A stretch of 64,000 nucleotides of DNA from Fen-178 sp963722575 (GTDB taxonomy: Bacteria; Acidobacteriota; Terriglobia; Bryobacterales; Bryobacteraceae), in assembly GCA_963722575.1 (NCBI GenBank), contig CAVRNR010000022.1, forward strand, positions 186,001 to 250,000, given 5' to 3'. Below, piece after piece: positions 52,486-60,808 of the stretch. Position 1 is the first letter of the stretch. Every line of letters begins with the position of its first letter. Under the pieces are notes generated by a model that saw only the letters and a list, made by a program, of their open reading frames with translations, was not told the origin of the DNA and did no database searches. Position numbers and translations under genes: made by a program.

Positions 52486-53936
52486 GCGGTGGTCCGAATC
52501 GCCGCCGGCAAGGAGAAATGGAACACCGCGCCGCCCGCCGGCCGGTTGGTCACCCAAATCTCGCCCCCGTGCGCCTCCACCAAGCGTTTGGCGCTCGCCA
52601 GACCGAGTCCCGTTCCCGGAACGCTGGAGCTGTGGCGGGAACCCCGGTAGTGTTTCTCGAAGATGCGCGCCTGTTCGTCTTCCGGAACACCCGGGCCGGC
52701 ATCGGCGACGCTGACCACAATCCTGGGTGTGTCGTGGTCCGAACTGGCTGAGATGGCGATCGGCGAACCGGGCGGCGAGTACTTCATGGCATTGTCCAGC
52801 AGCAGATGGAGAACATGCTCGATCATCTTCGCATCGCAGTCGGCCATGGGGAGGGAATCCGCGATCTCCACGCCGATCCGCCGGCCGCCCAGCAGGGGGC
52901 GGAGTGGCTCCAGGGCGCCGGCAACCAGGCCGCTCACATCCCGCGGGGCTTTGTCCGGCGTGAGCCGGCAGGCATCGGCCCGGCTGGTCCGGACAGCCTC
53001 GTCGAGCCAGCGGTCGATTCGCTCCACCTCCTCCTTGATGATGCCGAGCATCTCGCGCTGCTGCGCCGCGTCGCCCGGTCGAGCCGAGAGCAAGGTGGTG
53101 GCGGCGATGTCGATCGAACCCAATGGACCCCGCGCTTCATGCGCCAGCGCGTCGAAGACCGCGGACTTCAGCTCCTCCGATCTGCGCGCAATTTCAGCCT
53201 CCTTGGCCTCTTCCGCGGCACGGCCCTTGGCGATGGCGGCCCCCACTTGTTCCATGGCGACCTTCAACAATCCCGGAGACACGCCGCCCCCCGCGATGCC
53301 GACGCTGCCCGCGAGTTGGCCGCTCACGTGGACCGGCGTGACGGTGAGCGCGGAATCCGGATCGTCGAAACGGTTCCCGGAAGCGGCCACATCGCGAAGT
53401 GCCCCATCGGAGATCCGCTCGTTCCGGGCTCCTAATCGCCAGATCCGGTCCCTGGCCCGATCGTAGACCGCGGCGGCTTCGACTCCCAGAATCTCCAGTA
53501 GCGAACCCGCTAGCCGCTGAACAATGGCCTCTTCGTGGCCGTATTCCGAGAGGGCGCCGGAAAGCCGGGAAAGCTTCTCGATTTCCTCCCGGCGCCGGAC
53601 GGCTTCGGCCCGGTGGCGGTTCACGCGAGCCGAAAGCTGACCGGTGGCCAGAGCGGTCGCCAAGAAGGCGAACAAGTCCACCCAATGCTGAGGATCGTCG
53701 ATGCCGAAGCCCGGGGGACGCAGGAAGAAATAATCCAGGCCAAGGCCCGCCACCAGCGCCGCCACCAGAGCTTCCACCGAACCCCAGACCAAAGCGATGC
53801 AGAGGACCGCCAGCACCAGCACCAACGCGGTGGTTGTGACGTGGAGTTGGGGCAGGTGGGCCGCCGCGGCCAAAAGCAGGGCGATTGCGCCGGCCGACAG
53901 GCAGATACGCGACGATCGAGTCAGTATGCTGCGCAC
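52482..53936 (-). CDS. KdpD-like sensor histidine kinase with DUF4118 and GAF domains
   Basis: 484 residues. The N-terminus holds four transmembrane helices of DUF4118 (ALVLVLAVLCIALVWGSVEALVAALVAGLGLDYFFLRPPGFGI), the KdpD membrane module. A GAF-like domain follows (IVQRLAGSLLEILGVEAAAVYDRA). The HisKA box is FDALAHEARGPLGSI (with the phosphorylated His), and ATP-binding motifs are LLLDNAMKYSPPGSPI, VADAGPGVPEDEQARIF and GTGLGLASAKRLVEAHGG. The N-terminal KdpD/UspA cytoplasmic domains of E. coli KdpD are absent. It overlaps the regulator gene. A small acidic protein gene and a pseudo-receiver precede it. Confidence 0.92.
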   Translation of the reverse strand: MRSILTRSSRICLSAGAIALLLAAAAHLPQLHVTTTALVLVLAVLCIALVWGSVEALVAALVAGLGLDYFFLRPPGFGIDDPQHWVDLFAFLATALATGQLSARVNRHRAEAVRRREEIEKLSRLSGALSEYGHEEAIVQRLAGSLLEILGVEAAAVYDRARDRIWRLGARNERISDGALRDVAASGNRFDDPDSALTVTPVHVSGQLAGSVGIAGGGVSPGLLKVAMEQVGAAIAKGRAAEEAKEAEIARRSEELKSAVFDALAHEARGPLGSIDIAATTLLSARPGDAAQQREMLGIIKEEVERIDRWLDEAVRTSRADACRLTPDKAPRDVSGLVAGALEPLRPLLGGRRIGVEIADSLPMADCDAKMIEHVLHLLLDNAMKYSPPGSPIAISASSDHDTPRIVVSVADAGPGVPEDEQARIFEKHYRGSRHSSSVPGTGLGLASAKRLVEAHGGEIWVTNRPAGGAVFHFSLPAAIRTTA

Positions 53937-53972
53937 CGTGGCGCCCTATAAGGAAAGGTTAACATGCTGCCG

Positions 53973-54140
53973 CTATGCTTTTTGAGCCGAAGCCTGACGG
54001 TCTTGTTCGTTTCCAGCCGCCTCTGCCTCCTGGGCGGCGCCTTCGTCGCGCTCTTCTTCGTACCCGCGCGCTTCCTCATCCGCACGGTACATGGTCCACT
54101 CGGTTGGGAATTCCTGCTCTGGTTGCGCTCTTCTTGTCAT
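53973..54140 (-). CDS. Small acidic protein of 55 residues
   Basis: A short gene between the pseudo-receiver (54160-54645) and the sensor kinase. It starts at ATG 54140, with the strong Shine-Dalgarno GGAGGGAG about nine bases upstream and inside the end region of the preceding gene. The product is MTRRAQPEQEFPTEWTMYRA, then DEEARGYEEERDEGAAQEAE, then AAGNEQDRQASAQKA. It is highly charged, low in hydrophobic residues, and likely disordered. It has no recognised family. Spacing (19 bases after the upstream stop, 36 bases before the kinase) supports an operon. Confidence 0.6.
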   Translation of the reverse strand: MTRRAQPEQEFPTEWTMYRADEEARGYEEERDEGAAQEAEAAGNEQDRQASAQKA

Positions 54141-54159
54141 TTTGATTACGCTCCCTCCG

Positions 54160-54645
54160 CTAATCGGCGCCGGCAGCCAGGAGTCTCCCGGAAGACCGCC
54201 ACCCTGGCGCCGCCGGCTTCGGCGGCTCCGGGCGTGCGGCCGCCCGTTCCACTTCGCGTTGCCAGAAATCCCACGCCATGGGCACGACCCGAAGCACTTC
54301 CTCGGCTACAAACGGGGTCATCAGCAAATCGTAACAGCCCAGGTTCAGCACTTCCGCCCAGGAGGCTTCATCCGCCAGCCGATCGGCGACAATCAACTGC
54401 GGCGGAATCGGCGTTCGTTGGACCTCATTCAGGACATCCTTCCAGCCATGGCCGTCTCCAAAGTCGCCGGCGCAAATCACAATACCAAACGATGAAGCCA
54501 GCAGTACGGCTTGAGCATCCGAAAAAGTCGGCGCGAAACGCAACGCCCAGTCAGTGCCGCTGAGGATTCGCCGCAGCGACTCGCGCTCCTCGCGGGAAGC
54601 GAGTGCCGCCAATACGCACCGGGACTCGATTGTGTGACAGTGCAT
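54160..54645 (-). CDS. Receiver-like (pseudo-receiver) protein
   Basis: 161 residues from the ATG at 54645, preceded by GGTGGGGAAG; the open frame further upstream has no similarity. The receiver-like fold lacks the acceptor Asp in the usual place (FGIVICAGDFGDGHGWKDVL). It shares PPQLIVADRLADEASWAEVLNLGCYDLLMTPFVAEEVLRVV with the proteins at 47155 and 50507, so these form one family. The C-terminal 30 residues are Pro/Ala-rich. It is the first gene of a likely operon with the 55-residue protein and the KdpD-like kinase. Confidence 0.75.
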   Translation of the reverse strand: MHCHTIESRCVLAALASREERESLRRILSGTDWALRFAPTFSDAQAVLLASSFGIVICAGDFGDGHGWKDVLNEVQRTPIPPQLIVADRLADEASWAEVLNLGCYDLLMTPFVAEEVLRVVPMAWDFWQREVERAAARPEPPKPAAPGWRSSGRLLAAGAD

Positions 54646-54831
54646 CTTCCCCCACCTTGCCGCTGTGCCACTTCGCGATCCCGTCACGCAGCCAGCCGCT
54701 TCGTCGGCCGGCTCTCGGAGCCGCGACCCTATCTGCACGCCTCGACCACCTACCTTTACAGCGAACAATGGTCAAAAGGGTTTTGGTACTCGCAAAACTA
54801 CTGGTTTTTCGCTAGCGGCGCGGCCCATTGG

Positions 54832-55473
54832 TTACGCGGATGCGATCCCGTGCTTGATGGCGTACTGCACCAACTCGGCAGTGGTGCTTAGCGCCAGCGC
54901 CTTCATGATGCGGTACCGATGGAAGTCGATGGTTCTCGGAGACACATGCAGAACCTCGGCCATTTGTTTGCTGGTTCGTCCTTCCGCGATCAACTGGAGC
55001 ACTTCCCGCTGGCTCGGCGTGAATGCGGATGGAAGCTCGTCCCCGCGGCCCGCCCGTTCCATCTGCGCCAGCACCGCCTCTCTATCGACCGGCGGCGACA
55101 CGAATATCCGTCCGCTGAGCGCTTCTCGAATCGCCTCCACCAGCCTCACGCCCGCGGAGCTCTTCAAGACGTACGCCGACCCGCCGGCACGAAGCGCCTC
55201 GGCCGCATAGGTCACATCGGCATGCATGGTGAGGAAGACGATTTTCACTTTCCGGTCGATCTGGCGGATCTGGCGGGCGGCCTCGATGCCGTTGAGCAAA
55301 GGCATCGAGATATCGGCCACGATGACATCGGGCCGGAGCTTTTCGGCGGCAGCCACCAGCACGCGTCCATCCGCCGCTTCGCCCACGATCTCGAAGCCGG
55401 GCTCCAGGACGCGGCGTAAGCCTTCGATGACAATCGCGTGGTCGTCGGCCAGCAGCACACGGGGGCGCTTCAT
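54832..55473 (-). CDS. NarL/FixJ-type response regulator
   Basis: 213 residues. Receiver: RVLLADDHAIVIEGLRRVL, DVIVADISMPLLNGIEAARQI (acceptor Asp), KIVFLTMHADVTYAAEALRAGGSAYVLKSSAG (Thr and Lys). LuxR-type helix-turn-helix: FTPSQREVLQLIAEGRTSKQMAEVLHVSPRTIDFHRYRIMKAL. It is the partner of the HisKA_3-type kinase encoded just upstream (55470-57048), with which it overlaps by ATGA. That kinase is interrupted, so the regulator may lack its normal signal. Confidence 0.93.
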   Translation of the reverse strand: MKRPRVLLADDHAIVIEGLRRVLEPGFEIVGEAADGRVLVAAAEKLRPDVIVADISMPLLNGIEAARQIRQIDRKVKIVFLTMHADVTYAAEALRAGGSAYVLKSSAGVRLVEAIREALSGRIFVSPPVDREAVLAQMERAGRGDELPSAFTPSQREVLQLIAEGRTSKQMAEVLHVSPRTIDFHRYRIMKALALSTTAELVQYAIKHGIASA

Positions 55474-56018
55474 GCTTCTCTCCGGCGCAAGGGAACTCGA
55501 ACCTCCACGCGCGTTCCCTTTCCGGGCGCGGACCGGATGGAAAAAGTCCCGTTCACCAGCCGGACGCGCTCATCCATGCTGACCAGCCCCAGACCTCCCT
55601 TGCCTCTGACTTCCTCGAGATTGAAACCGTCGCCGATATCCTCAATCGCCAGCGCAATCTCTCCGCCGCCGCCGGTGAGGGCCACACAGACTTTGCTCGC
55701 CGCCGCGTGTTTGCCGATGTTCCGCAAACTTTCCTGGGTCACGCGGTAGAGGCACAGCGAAACACCCTCGGGAACCGGCTCCCGGACGTTGTGGGGCGTG
55801 AATTCCACGGGGACGCCATACTGCTCGGAGAACGCCCGGCATTCATTCTTCAGGGCCGCGGCCAGGCCCAGGTCGTCGAGGATGGCCGGATGGAGCCGCC
55901 GGGACACCTGGTGAATGTCCTTCGCCAGGACGCCGATCTGCTCCGCGATCTGGCGCAACCGGTTGCCGAGCGCCTCGGGGAATTCAGGGGCTTTCCGTTC
56001 GAGCTCGGTGACTTCCAT
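55470..56018 (-). CDS. C-terminal part of a NarX/DegS-type histidine kinase broken from its PAS half
   Basis: 182 residues from ATG 56018: LAKDIHQVSRRLHPAILDDLGLAAALKNEC, then the HATPase domain (SLRNIGKHAAASKVCVAL, IEDIGDGFN, GKGGLGLVSMDERVRLVNGTFSI). The phosphorylation box RHLARELHDAF lies just upstream (56050-56088) but in a different frame. One extra base near 56042-56046 (GCTTTTCAGCC where GCTTTTAGCC is expected) separates it, and the PAS half ends at a stop just before. Alone, this piece has no phosphorylatable His. It overlaps the NarL regulator by ATGA. Confidence 0.8.
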   Translation of the reverse strand: MEVTELERKAPEFPEALGNRLRQIAEQIGVLAKDIHQVSRRLHPAILDDLGLAAALKNECRAFSEQYGVPVEFTPHNVREPVPEGVSLCLYRVTQESLRNIGKHAAASKVCVALTGGGGEIALAIEDIGDGFNLEEVRGKGGLGLVSMDERVRLVNGTFSIRSAPGKGTRVEVRVPLRRREA

Positions 56019-56103
56019 CCCCAGGACCGCCAGCTTCTGGCTGAAAAGCGTCGTGCAGTTCCCGGGCCAGGTGCCTGTTGTTCGCCTCCTCGACGGAGAT
56101 GAG

Positions 56104-57048
56104 TTAAGCCGTTAACGCCCGGAGTTCTTGCCGGTGCAGGAGGAGAGCCGCCTCGTTTTGCTTCAGTTCCGTGATGTCGTGGCCGGCTGCCTGAAACTCG
56201 ACAACCCGGCCCTGTTCGTCGAAGAACGCACGAACGATCCATTGGCGCCACAGATCGCCCGGCCCCGACAGGTGGCGCACGAATGTTCTCACCGGCTTCT
56301 CGGGGCTGAATGCAGCCAGATCCCGCCTCACCGTTTCCCGGTCGGCCTCTGGAATCAACCCGTCGAGGAAGTTGCGCCCGATCAGCTCCTCCGGCCGCTT
56401 TCCGAAGTGGCGGCAGAAGGCCTGGTTGACGAAAATGAGCGTCCCGTCGGGCAGGGACCGGTTAACGAGTTCCGTCTGGTCTTCCACTATGGCGCGATAC
56501 CGGGCTTCGCTCGCCGCGAGCGCCTCCTGCGCGTGGACCTGCTCGGTGACGTCTTTGATGGCCAGAAGAATCATGCCCGTGCCCGATCCCTCCCGATGGA
56601 TCTGGCGGGCATTGAGCAACATATGCCTGTGGCCGATGGCCGGAAACTCGTGGTCCACTCTAAAGTCGTCGATGTGGGCATCCTTCGGCAGAAGCTGTTC
56701 CAGCAATTGGCGCAACCGGGGAATGTTCCACTGGCCGTCCCCCAGCTCGAAGATCGGCCGGCCCATCGTCTCCTTCGGCAGCGCGCGGAACGTCTGGTAA
56801 AAGCTGGTGTTCGCGATCAGCACGCGCAGTTCGCCATCCAGAACCAGCAGCGGCTCCCGGATGGTCTCCATAATCGCCGCGGCGTAGCCGCAAGCCTGCC
56901 CCAGGCTGCGCTTGACCGGATTGATCGCCGCCGGCTCGGCGACGTGCGCGGCCGCTTGAGTTGGAGCCTTGACAGGCGTGGCAAGCCTCTTACCCGTGCG
57001 GCCGGCTTTCCGCCCGGGCTTGGAGTTCTTCGCGGCGCGCGCGCTCAT
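56104..57048 (-). CDS. PAS-domain N-terminal part of the broken histidine kinase
   Basis: 314 residues from ATG 57048. A basic, Ala/Lys-rich start (ARAAKNSKPGRKAGRTGKRL) is followed by two PAS domains: ETIREPLLVLDGELRVLIANTSFYQTFR to AIKDVTEQVHAQ, and YRAIVEDQTELVNRSLPDGTLIFVNQAFCRHFGKRPEELIG to GHDITELKQNE. It ends LHRQELRALTA and TAA (56104-56106). In relatives this continues into QLISVEEANNRHLARELHD, which is exactly what the DNA encodes after the stop. The stop could arise by a single C-to-T change (CAA to TAA). With the second lesion at about 56044 the kinase is split in two. Confidence 0.82.
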   Translation of the reverse strand: MSARAAKNSKPGRKAGRTGKRLATPVKAPTQAAAHVAEPAAINPVKRSLGQACGYAAAIMETIREPLLVLDGELRVLIANTSFYQTFRALPKETMGRPIFELGDGQWNIPRLRQLLEQLLPKDAHIDDFRVDHEFPAIGHRHMLLNARQIHREGSGTGMILLAIKDVTEQVHAQEALAASEARYRAIVEDQTELVNRSLPDGTLIFVNQAFCRHFGKRPEELIGRNFLDGLIPEADRETVRRDLAAFSPEKPVRTFVRHLSGPGDLWRQWIVRAFFDEQGRVVEFQAAGHDITELKQNEAALLLHRQELRALTA

Positions 57049-57083
57049 AGGGGGGTTCGAGACCAAGCTAACATATCCGCTCA

Positions 57084-57311
57084 ATGCGAGTGTCGATATT
57101 TGCCGCTGGCGGCGGATCGCGCCGGAGACGCTGGTACAAGCTGGACACGTGGGTCGTAATGCCCAACCACGTGCATCCGCCCATCTTGCCCCTGGCGCCC
57201 CTCCCCGCAATCACGCGCTGGTTGAAGTCCTGGACCGCGCGGCAGGTGAGGCGGCGATCGGCAGCCACGGCAGGAACTCGACGATCGATGCGGGCGAGAT
57301 GGCCGAACCGT
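57084..57311 (+). pseudogene. REP-associated tyrosine transposase (RAYT) fragment
   Basis: Contains WYKLDTWVVMPNHVHPPILP and LAPLPAITRWLKSWTARQVR, the HUH-motif region (NHVH) of IS200-like Y1/REP-associated transposases. Both ends are missing: the catalytic-Tyr helix is not recognisable after about 57270 and the upstream segment is degenerate. Such enzymes mobilise REP palindromes, of which this window has several. It lies in the gap between the histidine kinase and the 57313-58158 gene. Confidence 0.7.
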
Positions 57312-57312
57312 C

Positions 57313-58158
57313 TCATTGTAATGCGCCGCCGGCCTTTTCATAGTTGAAATAGGTTTCGTCCGCTTGCGTGCGATGAGGGAACACCCACAGGATCCTGGCA
57401 TTCGACTTCATGGTGAAGTGGCTGGGCAGCCAGATACCCTCGGCGACCGGCCTCTCGTCGAGTTCGAAATGCGTGCCCGGCAGCACGCGCGCCAGGAATC
57501 CGACAATGGAGACCGGGTGCACAACCTCGGCCTCGACCCTGACCCACTGATACGTCTGTTTGTCCACCCAGAGGCTGCCGCGCATTCCGGGCAGCACCTC
57601 GGTTTCGAGGTTGGGCGGCTGGTAGCCGGCGCGCGGCGTGGCCTGAAGCCGATAGACGGCATACCCCCCCAGCCGCCCCTCGCCGAGCAGCTTGAAATCG
57701 AAGGCCCGGGTGATTTCCAGCATCATCAGACGATCGCGTTTCCGGTCGCGCTCGTAATCGGCGATGCGCGCGGAGCGGTCCGCCGCCGACTCTGCACGCC
57801 GTTTGGAAACCACCTCTTCCAGGTTGCGCCGCTCCCGTTGCCGGTCCGGAGTGGACAGAGGCTTGCCGTTGACTTCCGTCAACTCCTGATAGGGAGAGCC
57901 CAGGATCATCGTCACACGGTAAGTCCGGGTCCCGGCCCCCACTCGATCGCGCTCGGTAAAGTCGTATTGGGGCGCCGCGTTCCAGTCCGCCGCATTGGCC
58001 GCCACCGACCGGCTGACGATGCCGGCGGCGTCCAAGCGGTTCGTCGTGCGCGCCGCTGCGGGGGAAACCGGAGGCGCCGCCGCGCAATATCCCAAGGCGA
58101 GAATGGCGATGACGGTGAAAGCATACTGGGCCAGGCGCTGCCATTTGCCGGTTTTCAT
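57313..58158 (-). CDS. Secreted LolA/outer-membrane-lipoprotein-like hypothetical protein
   Basis: 281 residues from ATG 58158 (MKTGKWQRLAQYAFTVIAILALGYCAAAPPVSP), with AGAGGG five bases upstream; the longer frame has no support. A signal peptide is followed by YDFTERDRVGAGTRTYRVTMILGSPYQELTEVNGKPLS, a charged helix (RKRDRLMMLEITRAFDF), and beta-rich LQATPRAGYQPPNLETEVLPGMRGSLWVDKQTYQWVRVEAEVV. The shape resembles the LolA/LolB or outer-membrane-lipoprotein-sorting superfamily, widespread in Acidobacteria. It is downstream of the multiheme cytochrome on the same strand, with 97 bases between. Function unknown. Confidence 0.72.
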   Translation of the reverse strand: MKTGKWQRLAQYAFTVIAILALGYCAAAPPVSPAAARTTNRLDAAGIVSRSVAANAADWNAAPQYDFTERDRVGAGTRTYRVTMILGSPYQELTEVNGKPLSTPDRQRERRNLEEVVSKRRAESAADRSARIADYERDRKRDRLMMLEITRAFDFKLLGEGRLGGYAVYRLQATPRAGYQPPNLETEVLPGMRGSLWVDKQTYQWVRVEAEVVHPVSIVGFLARVLPGTHFELDERPVAEGIWLPSHFTMKSNARILWVFPHRTQADETYFNYEKAGGALQ

Positions 58159-58255
58159 CGCGCCCTCTTTCTCTCCGGCCGATGCAGCCTTTCCTCGCGC
58201 GCACGAATACCTTTTCGCCGTGCGGCCCGGCGTTGCCGGTGCATCGGGCGGGCAT

Positions 58256-59941
58256 CTAGGACTTGGGCGCGCCGGGCTCGCCCTCCGGGTTGTCGTCCGC
58301 TCCCTCGGCCTCTCTGTTTCTGACGCTGTATCCGGTGAGCCACGCCGGGTCCACCGGATAAACCTCGGGATCGAAAATGACCACATAAAAATGCCATACC
58401 ACAATGGCCAGAGCGGCCAGCATGGCCTCGTAGAAGTGAATGGTGGCCGCTACGTCGAGCACCACCTTCGGCAGCCATCTCAGAACGAACGCGTTGGCCC
58501 AAAGCAACACGCCGGTCGCGGCCATCAGGGCCGTGCCCCACACCACGGACCAGTATTCCGCTTTCTCGACATAGGAATGCGGCGAGAGGCGCGGAGCCGT
58601 GCGCCGCAAGCCGAGGTTGTACGCGAAAGTTCCGGCGGCTTCCGAAACGTCGGCGTGCCGCGGCCACAAGCTCTTCCAATGGCGCCGCAAGCGCCCGCTG
58701 GTGGCGAGCGAAACAACGTGCGCCAGGGCCAGCCCAATGAGGATGGCGCCGGCCGTCCGGTGCACCGTGCCGCGCACCGACCAACCCGATTCCCACAGCA
58801 GAAGGGGCCGCGCCCACCACTGGTCCGGATACTTCAGGGCGAAGCCGCTCCAGACCAGGACGGTGAAACAGAGCACCAATATGCCGTGCTCGACGCGCTC
58901 GAACCGGTACATGCGAAAGCGCGTGGCATCCTGCCCGAGCGGCGGCGCGCCGGCATAACCGCGCGGCGCGGGCGAGGGCCGGAGCCGCAATCGGAACAGC
59001 TTGTGGGTCCAGTCGCCGAGGCTGTGGAGCAGCATCAGGCCGAGCACCAGGGGGATCAGAACCTGGTAGCCCACGCGGAACCCGCGCACGGCCGCGGGCT
59101 CGGCCTGGCCCGCCACCCAGTGGATTCGGCCGATGGCGAAACGCGTGCCCGCGCCGGGATGGCATTTTCCGCAAGTCTTCGGCAAATTCCTGGGGTTGAT
59201 GGTGGAGCGCGGATCGGACGATGCCAGAATTTCATGCACGCCGTGACAACTGGCGCAGTTGGCGACGGTCTCCGAGCCGGCATTCAACTCCAGGCCGTGA
59301 AAGGAGGCCTCGTAGCTCACCAGGGTGTCGCGGGGGAAGTTGAATTCCCGCGCGAGCTGCACATTTCCGTGGCACCGCCCGCAGGTTTCGGGAATGTGCA
59401 GCGGGTTCACGGGCGACGTGGCGCTGGTGGGCGGCTGGATCCCATGCTCGCCGTGACAGGTCGAGCAAACCGGCGCCGCCACAATTCCCGCCGCGGCCGC
59501 CTTGCCATGCACGCTCTGTTGGTACTGCGCCAATACCTGGTCGTGGCACATCCCGCAAATGCCGGGAATGGACTCGCGAAACGCTTCGGTGCCGGTCTTC
59601 TGAACCTCGTGCGCGCCGCCATGGCAGACACCGCAGTCGGGCGCGGCCTGGTTGCCTTTGGCTCTGGCCCGGCCGTGGACCCCAAGCTGGTTTTCGGCCG
59701 ACTGATTCTGGTGGCAACCGGCGCACTCGGGTTCCGCAATCCCGACGGGATGAGGAAACGCCCGATGGCCGGGATGACAGATCAGGCACGCCAGCGAGGC
59801 GTGCGCCGTGCCGGCCATCTTCCGCGCCTGATCGTGACACTCGGAGCATTGGCCGGCGGCGGCGGATCGGCCCTGGGCATTCGCGAATCCCGCCGCCGCC
59901 ATCGCACCGGCGAAAATCGCCGCGAATAGGCTTCTCTGCAT
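58256..59941 (-). CDS. Nine-heme cytochrome c fused to a membrane cytochrome b domain
   Basis: 561 residues. A signal peptide (MQRSLFAAIFAGAMAAAGFANA) precedes about 270 residues with nine CxxCH c-heme sites: CSECH, CLICH, CAGCH, CGVCH, CGMCH, CSTCH, CGRCH, CASCH and CGKCH. The C-terminal half has four to five transmembrane helices with histidines placed like a cytochrome b561/formate-dehydrogenase-gamma subunit (FERVEHGILVLCFTVLVWSGFALKYP, RGTVHRTAGAILIGLALAHVV, IHFYEAMLAALAIVVWHFYVVI). It would move electrons between the quinone pool and periplasmic or extracellular acceptors. No other respiratory subunit is beside it. The direction of electron flow is not deducible. Confidence 0.9.
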   Translation of the reverse strand: MQRSLFAAIFAGAMAAAGFANAQGRSAAAGQCSECHDQARKMAGTAHASLACLICHPGHRAFPHPVGIAEPECAGCHQNQSAENQLGVHGRARAKGNQAAPDCGVCHGGAHEVQKTGTEAFRESIPGICGMCHDQVLAQYQQSVHGKAAAAGIVAAPVCSTCHGEHGIQPPTSATSPVNPLHIPETCGRCHGNVQLAREFNFPRDTLVSYEASFHGLELNAGSETVANCASCHGVHEILASSDPRSTINPRNLPKTCGKCHPGAGTRFAIGRIHWVAGQAEPAAVRGFRVGYQVLIPLVLGLMLLHSLGDWTHKLFRLRLRPSPAPRGYAGAPPLGQDATRFRMYRFERVEHGILVLCFTVLVWSGFALKYPDQWWARPLLLWESGWSVRGTVHRTAGAILIGLALAHVVSLATSGRLRRHWKSLWPRHADVSEAAGTFAYNLGLRRTAPRLSPHSYVEKAEYWSVVWGTALMAATGVLLWANAFVLRWLPKVVLDVAATIHFYEAMLAALAIVVWHFYVVIFDPEVYPVDPAWLTGYSVRNREAEGADDNPEGEPGAPKS

Positions 59942-60066
59942 TCTTGGAAGGCTCCTCGCCTGCCAGTGTACCTAAGATGCATGGGGGCGGGATTGGGGGG
60001 ACATTATGGTTTTCTTGATTCGCGCACGCTTCGGGAGCGGTTATACTTTCCGAAGGAGCGACGCGG

Positions 60067-60783
60067 ATGTTGCAAAGCATCAATGACCTTCACGGCTTCA
60101 CCATCCATGCCGGGGACGGCGAAATCGGCACAATCGAAGATCTGTACTTCGACGACCGACATTGGACCATCCGGTATCTGGTGGTGGACACCGGCAAGTG
60201 GCTGCCCGGCCGGCGGGTGCTCATTTCTCCCGCCAGCGCCAAGGGCGTCGATTGGCCGGGCAAGACAATTTCCGTCAATCTCACGTGCGAGCAAGTCAAG
60301 AACAGTCCGGAGGCCGCGACGGTCCGGCCGGTAGCCCGGCAACACGAGGAGGAACTGAGCGCGTATTACGGTTGGCCGTCTTATTGGACCGGCGATCCGT
60401 TCGGCCCCATGTCGATGCCACTGCTTTTTCCGGCGGTAGCGCAGCCGGTCCTCAAAGGCGATCCACACCTTCGCAGCGCACGTGAAGTCAAGGGCTATCA
60501 TATCGAGGCCCGGGACGGCCCCGTCGGACACGTGTCGGATTTTGTATTCGACGATGCGACTTGGGAGATCGCGTTCATGATCGTCGACGCCGGTTCCTGG
60601 CTGCACGAAAGGCTGGTGCTCCTGAAACCGGATTGGGTCGAAGCCATCAGTTGGGACGAGCGCCGCGTGGGGGTCAACTTGACTCGCGCGGCCGTCGAAG
60701 CCAGCCCGCTGTTTCTGCCCGTGTTTCCCATCTCTTCGGAATATGCGGAGCAACTCATGAAGCACTATCGCCAGGCCGGCTAG
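60067..60783 (+). CDS. PRC-barrel domain protein
   Basis: 238 residues with AAGGAG eight bases before the ATG. Two PRC-barrel domains: DLHGFTIHAGDGEIGTIEDLYFDDRHWTIRYLVVDTGKWLPGRRVLISP and EVKGYHIEARDGPVGHVSDFVFDDATWEIAFMIVDAGSWLHERLVLLKPDWVEAISW. PRC barrels occur in RimM, photosynthetic reaction centres and many stress or envelope proteins; this duplicated form is common but functionally uncharacterised. It is followed by the ClC-like gene. Confidence 0.85.
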   Translation: MLQSINDLHGFTIHAGDGEIGTIEDLYFDDRHWTIRYLVVDTGKWLPGRRVLISPASAKGVDWPGKTISVNLTCEQVKNSPEAATVRPVARQHEEELSAYYGWPSYWTGDPFGPMSMPLLFPAVAQPVLKGDPHLRSAREVKGYHIEARDGPVGHVSDFVFDDATWEIAFMIVDAGSWLHERLVLLKPDWVEAISWDERRVGVNLTRAAVEASPLFLPVFPISSEYAEQLMKHYRQAG

Positions 60784-60808
60784 CGTTACAGGGGGGATCT
60801 ACACGGTA

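Noticed and set aside
53964..54563. 199-codon plus-strand open frame with a hydrophobic start
   Set aside because: Opposite the small acidic gene and the pseudo-receiver, both with good ribosome-binding sites and operon spacing on the minus strand.
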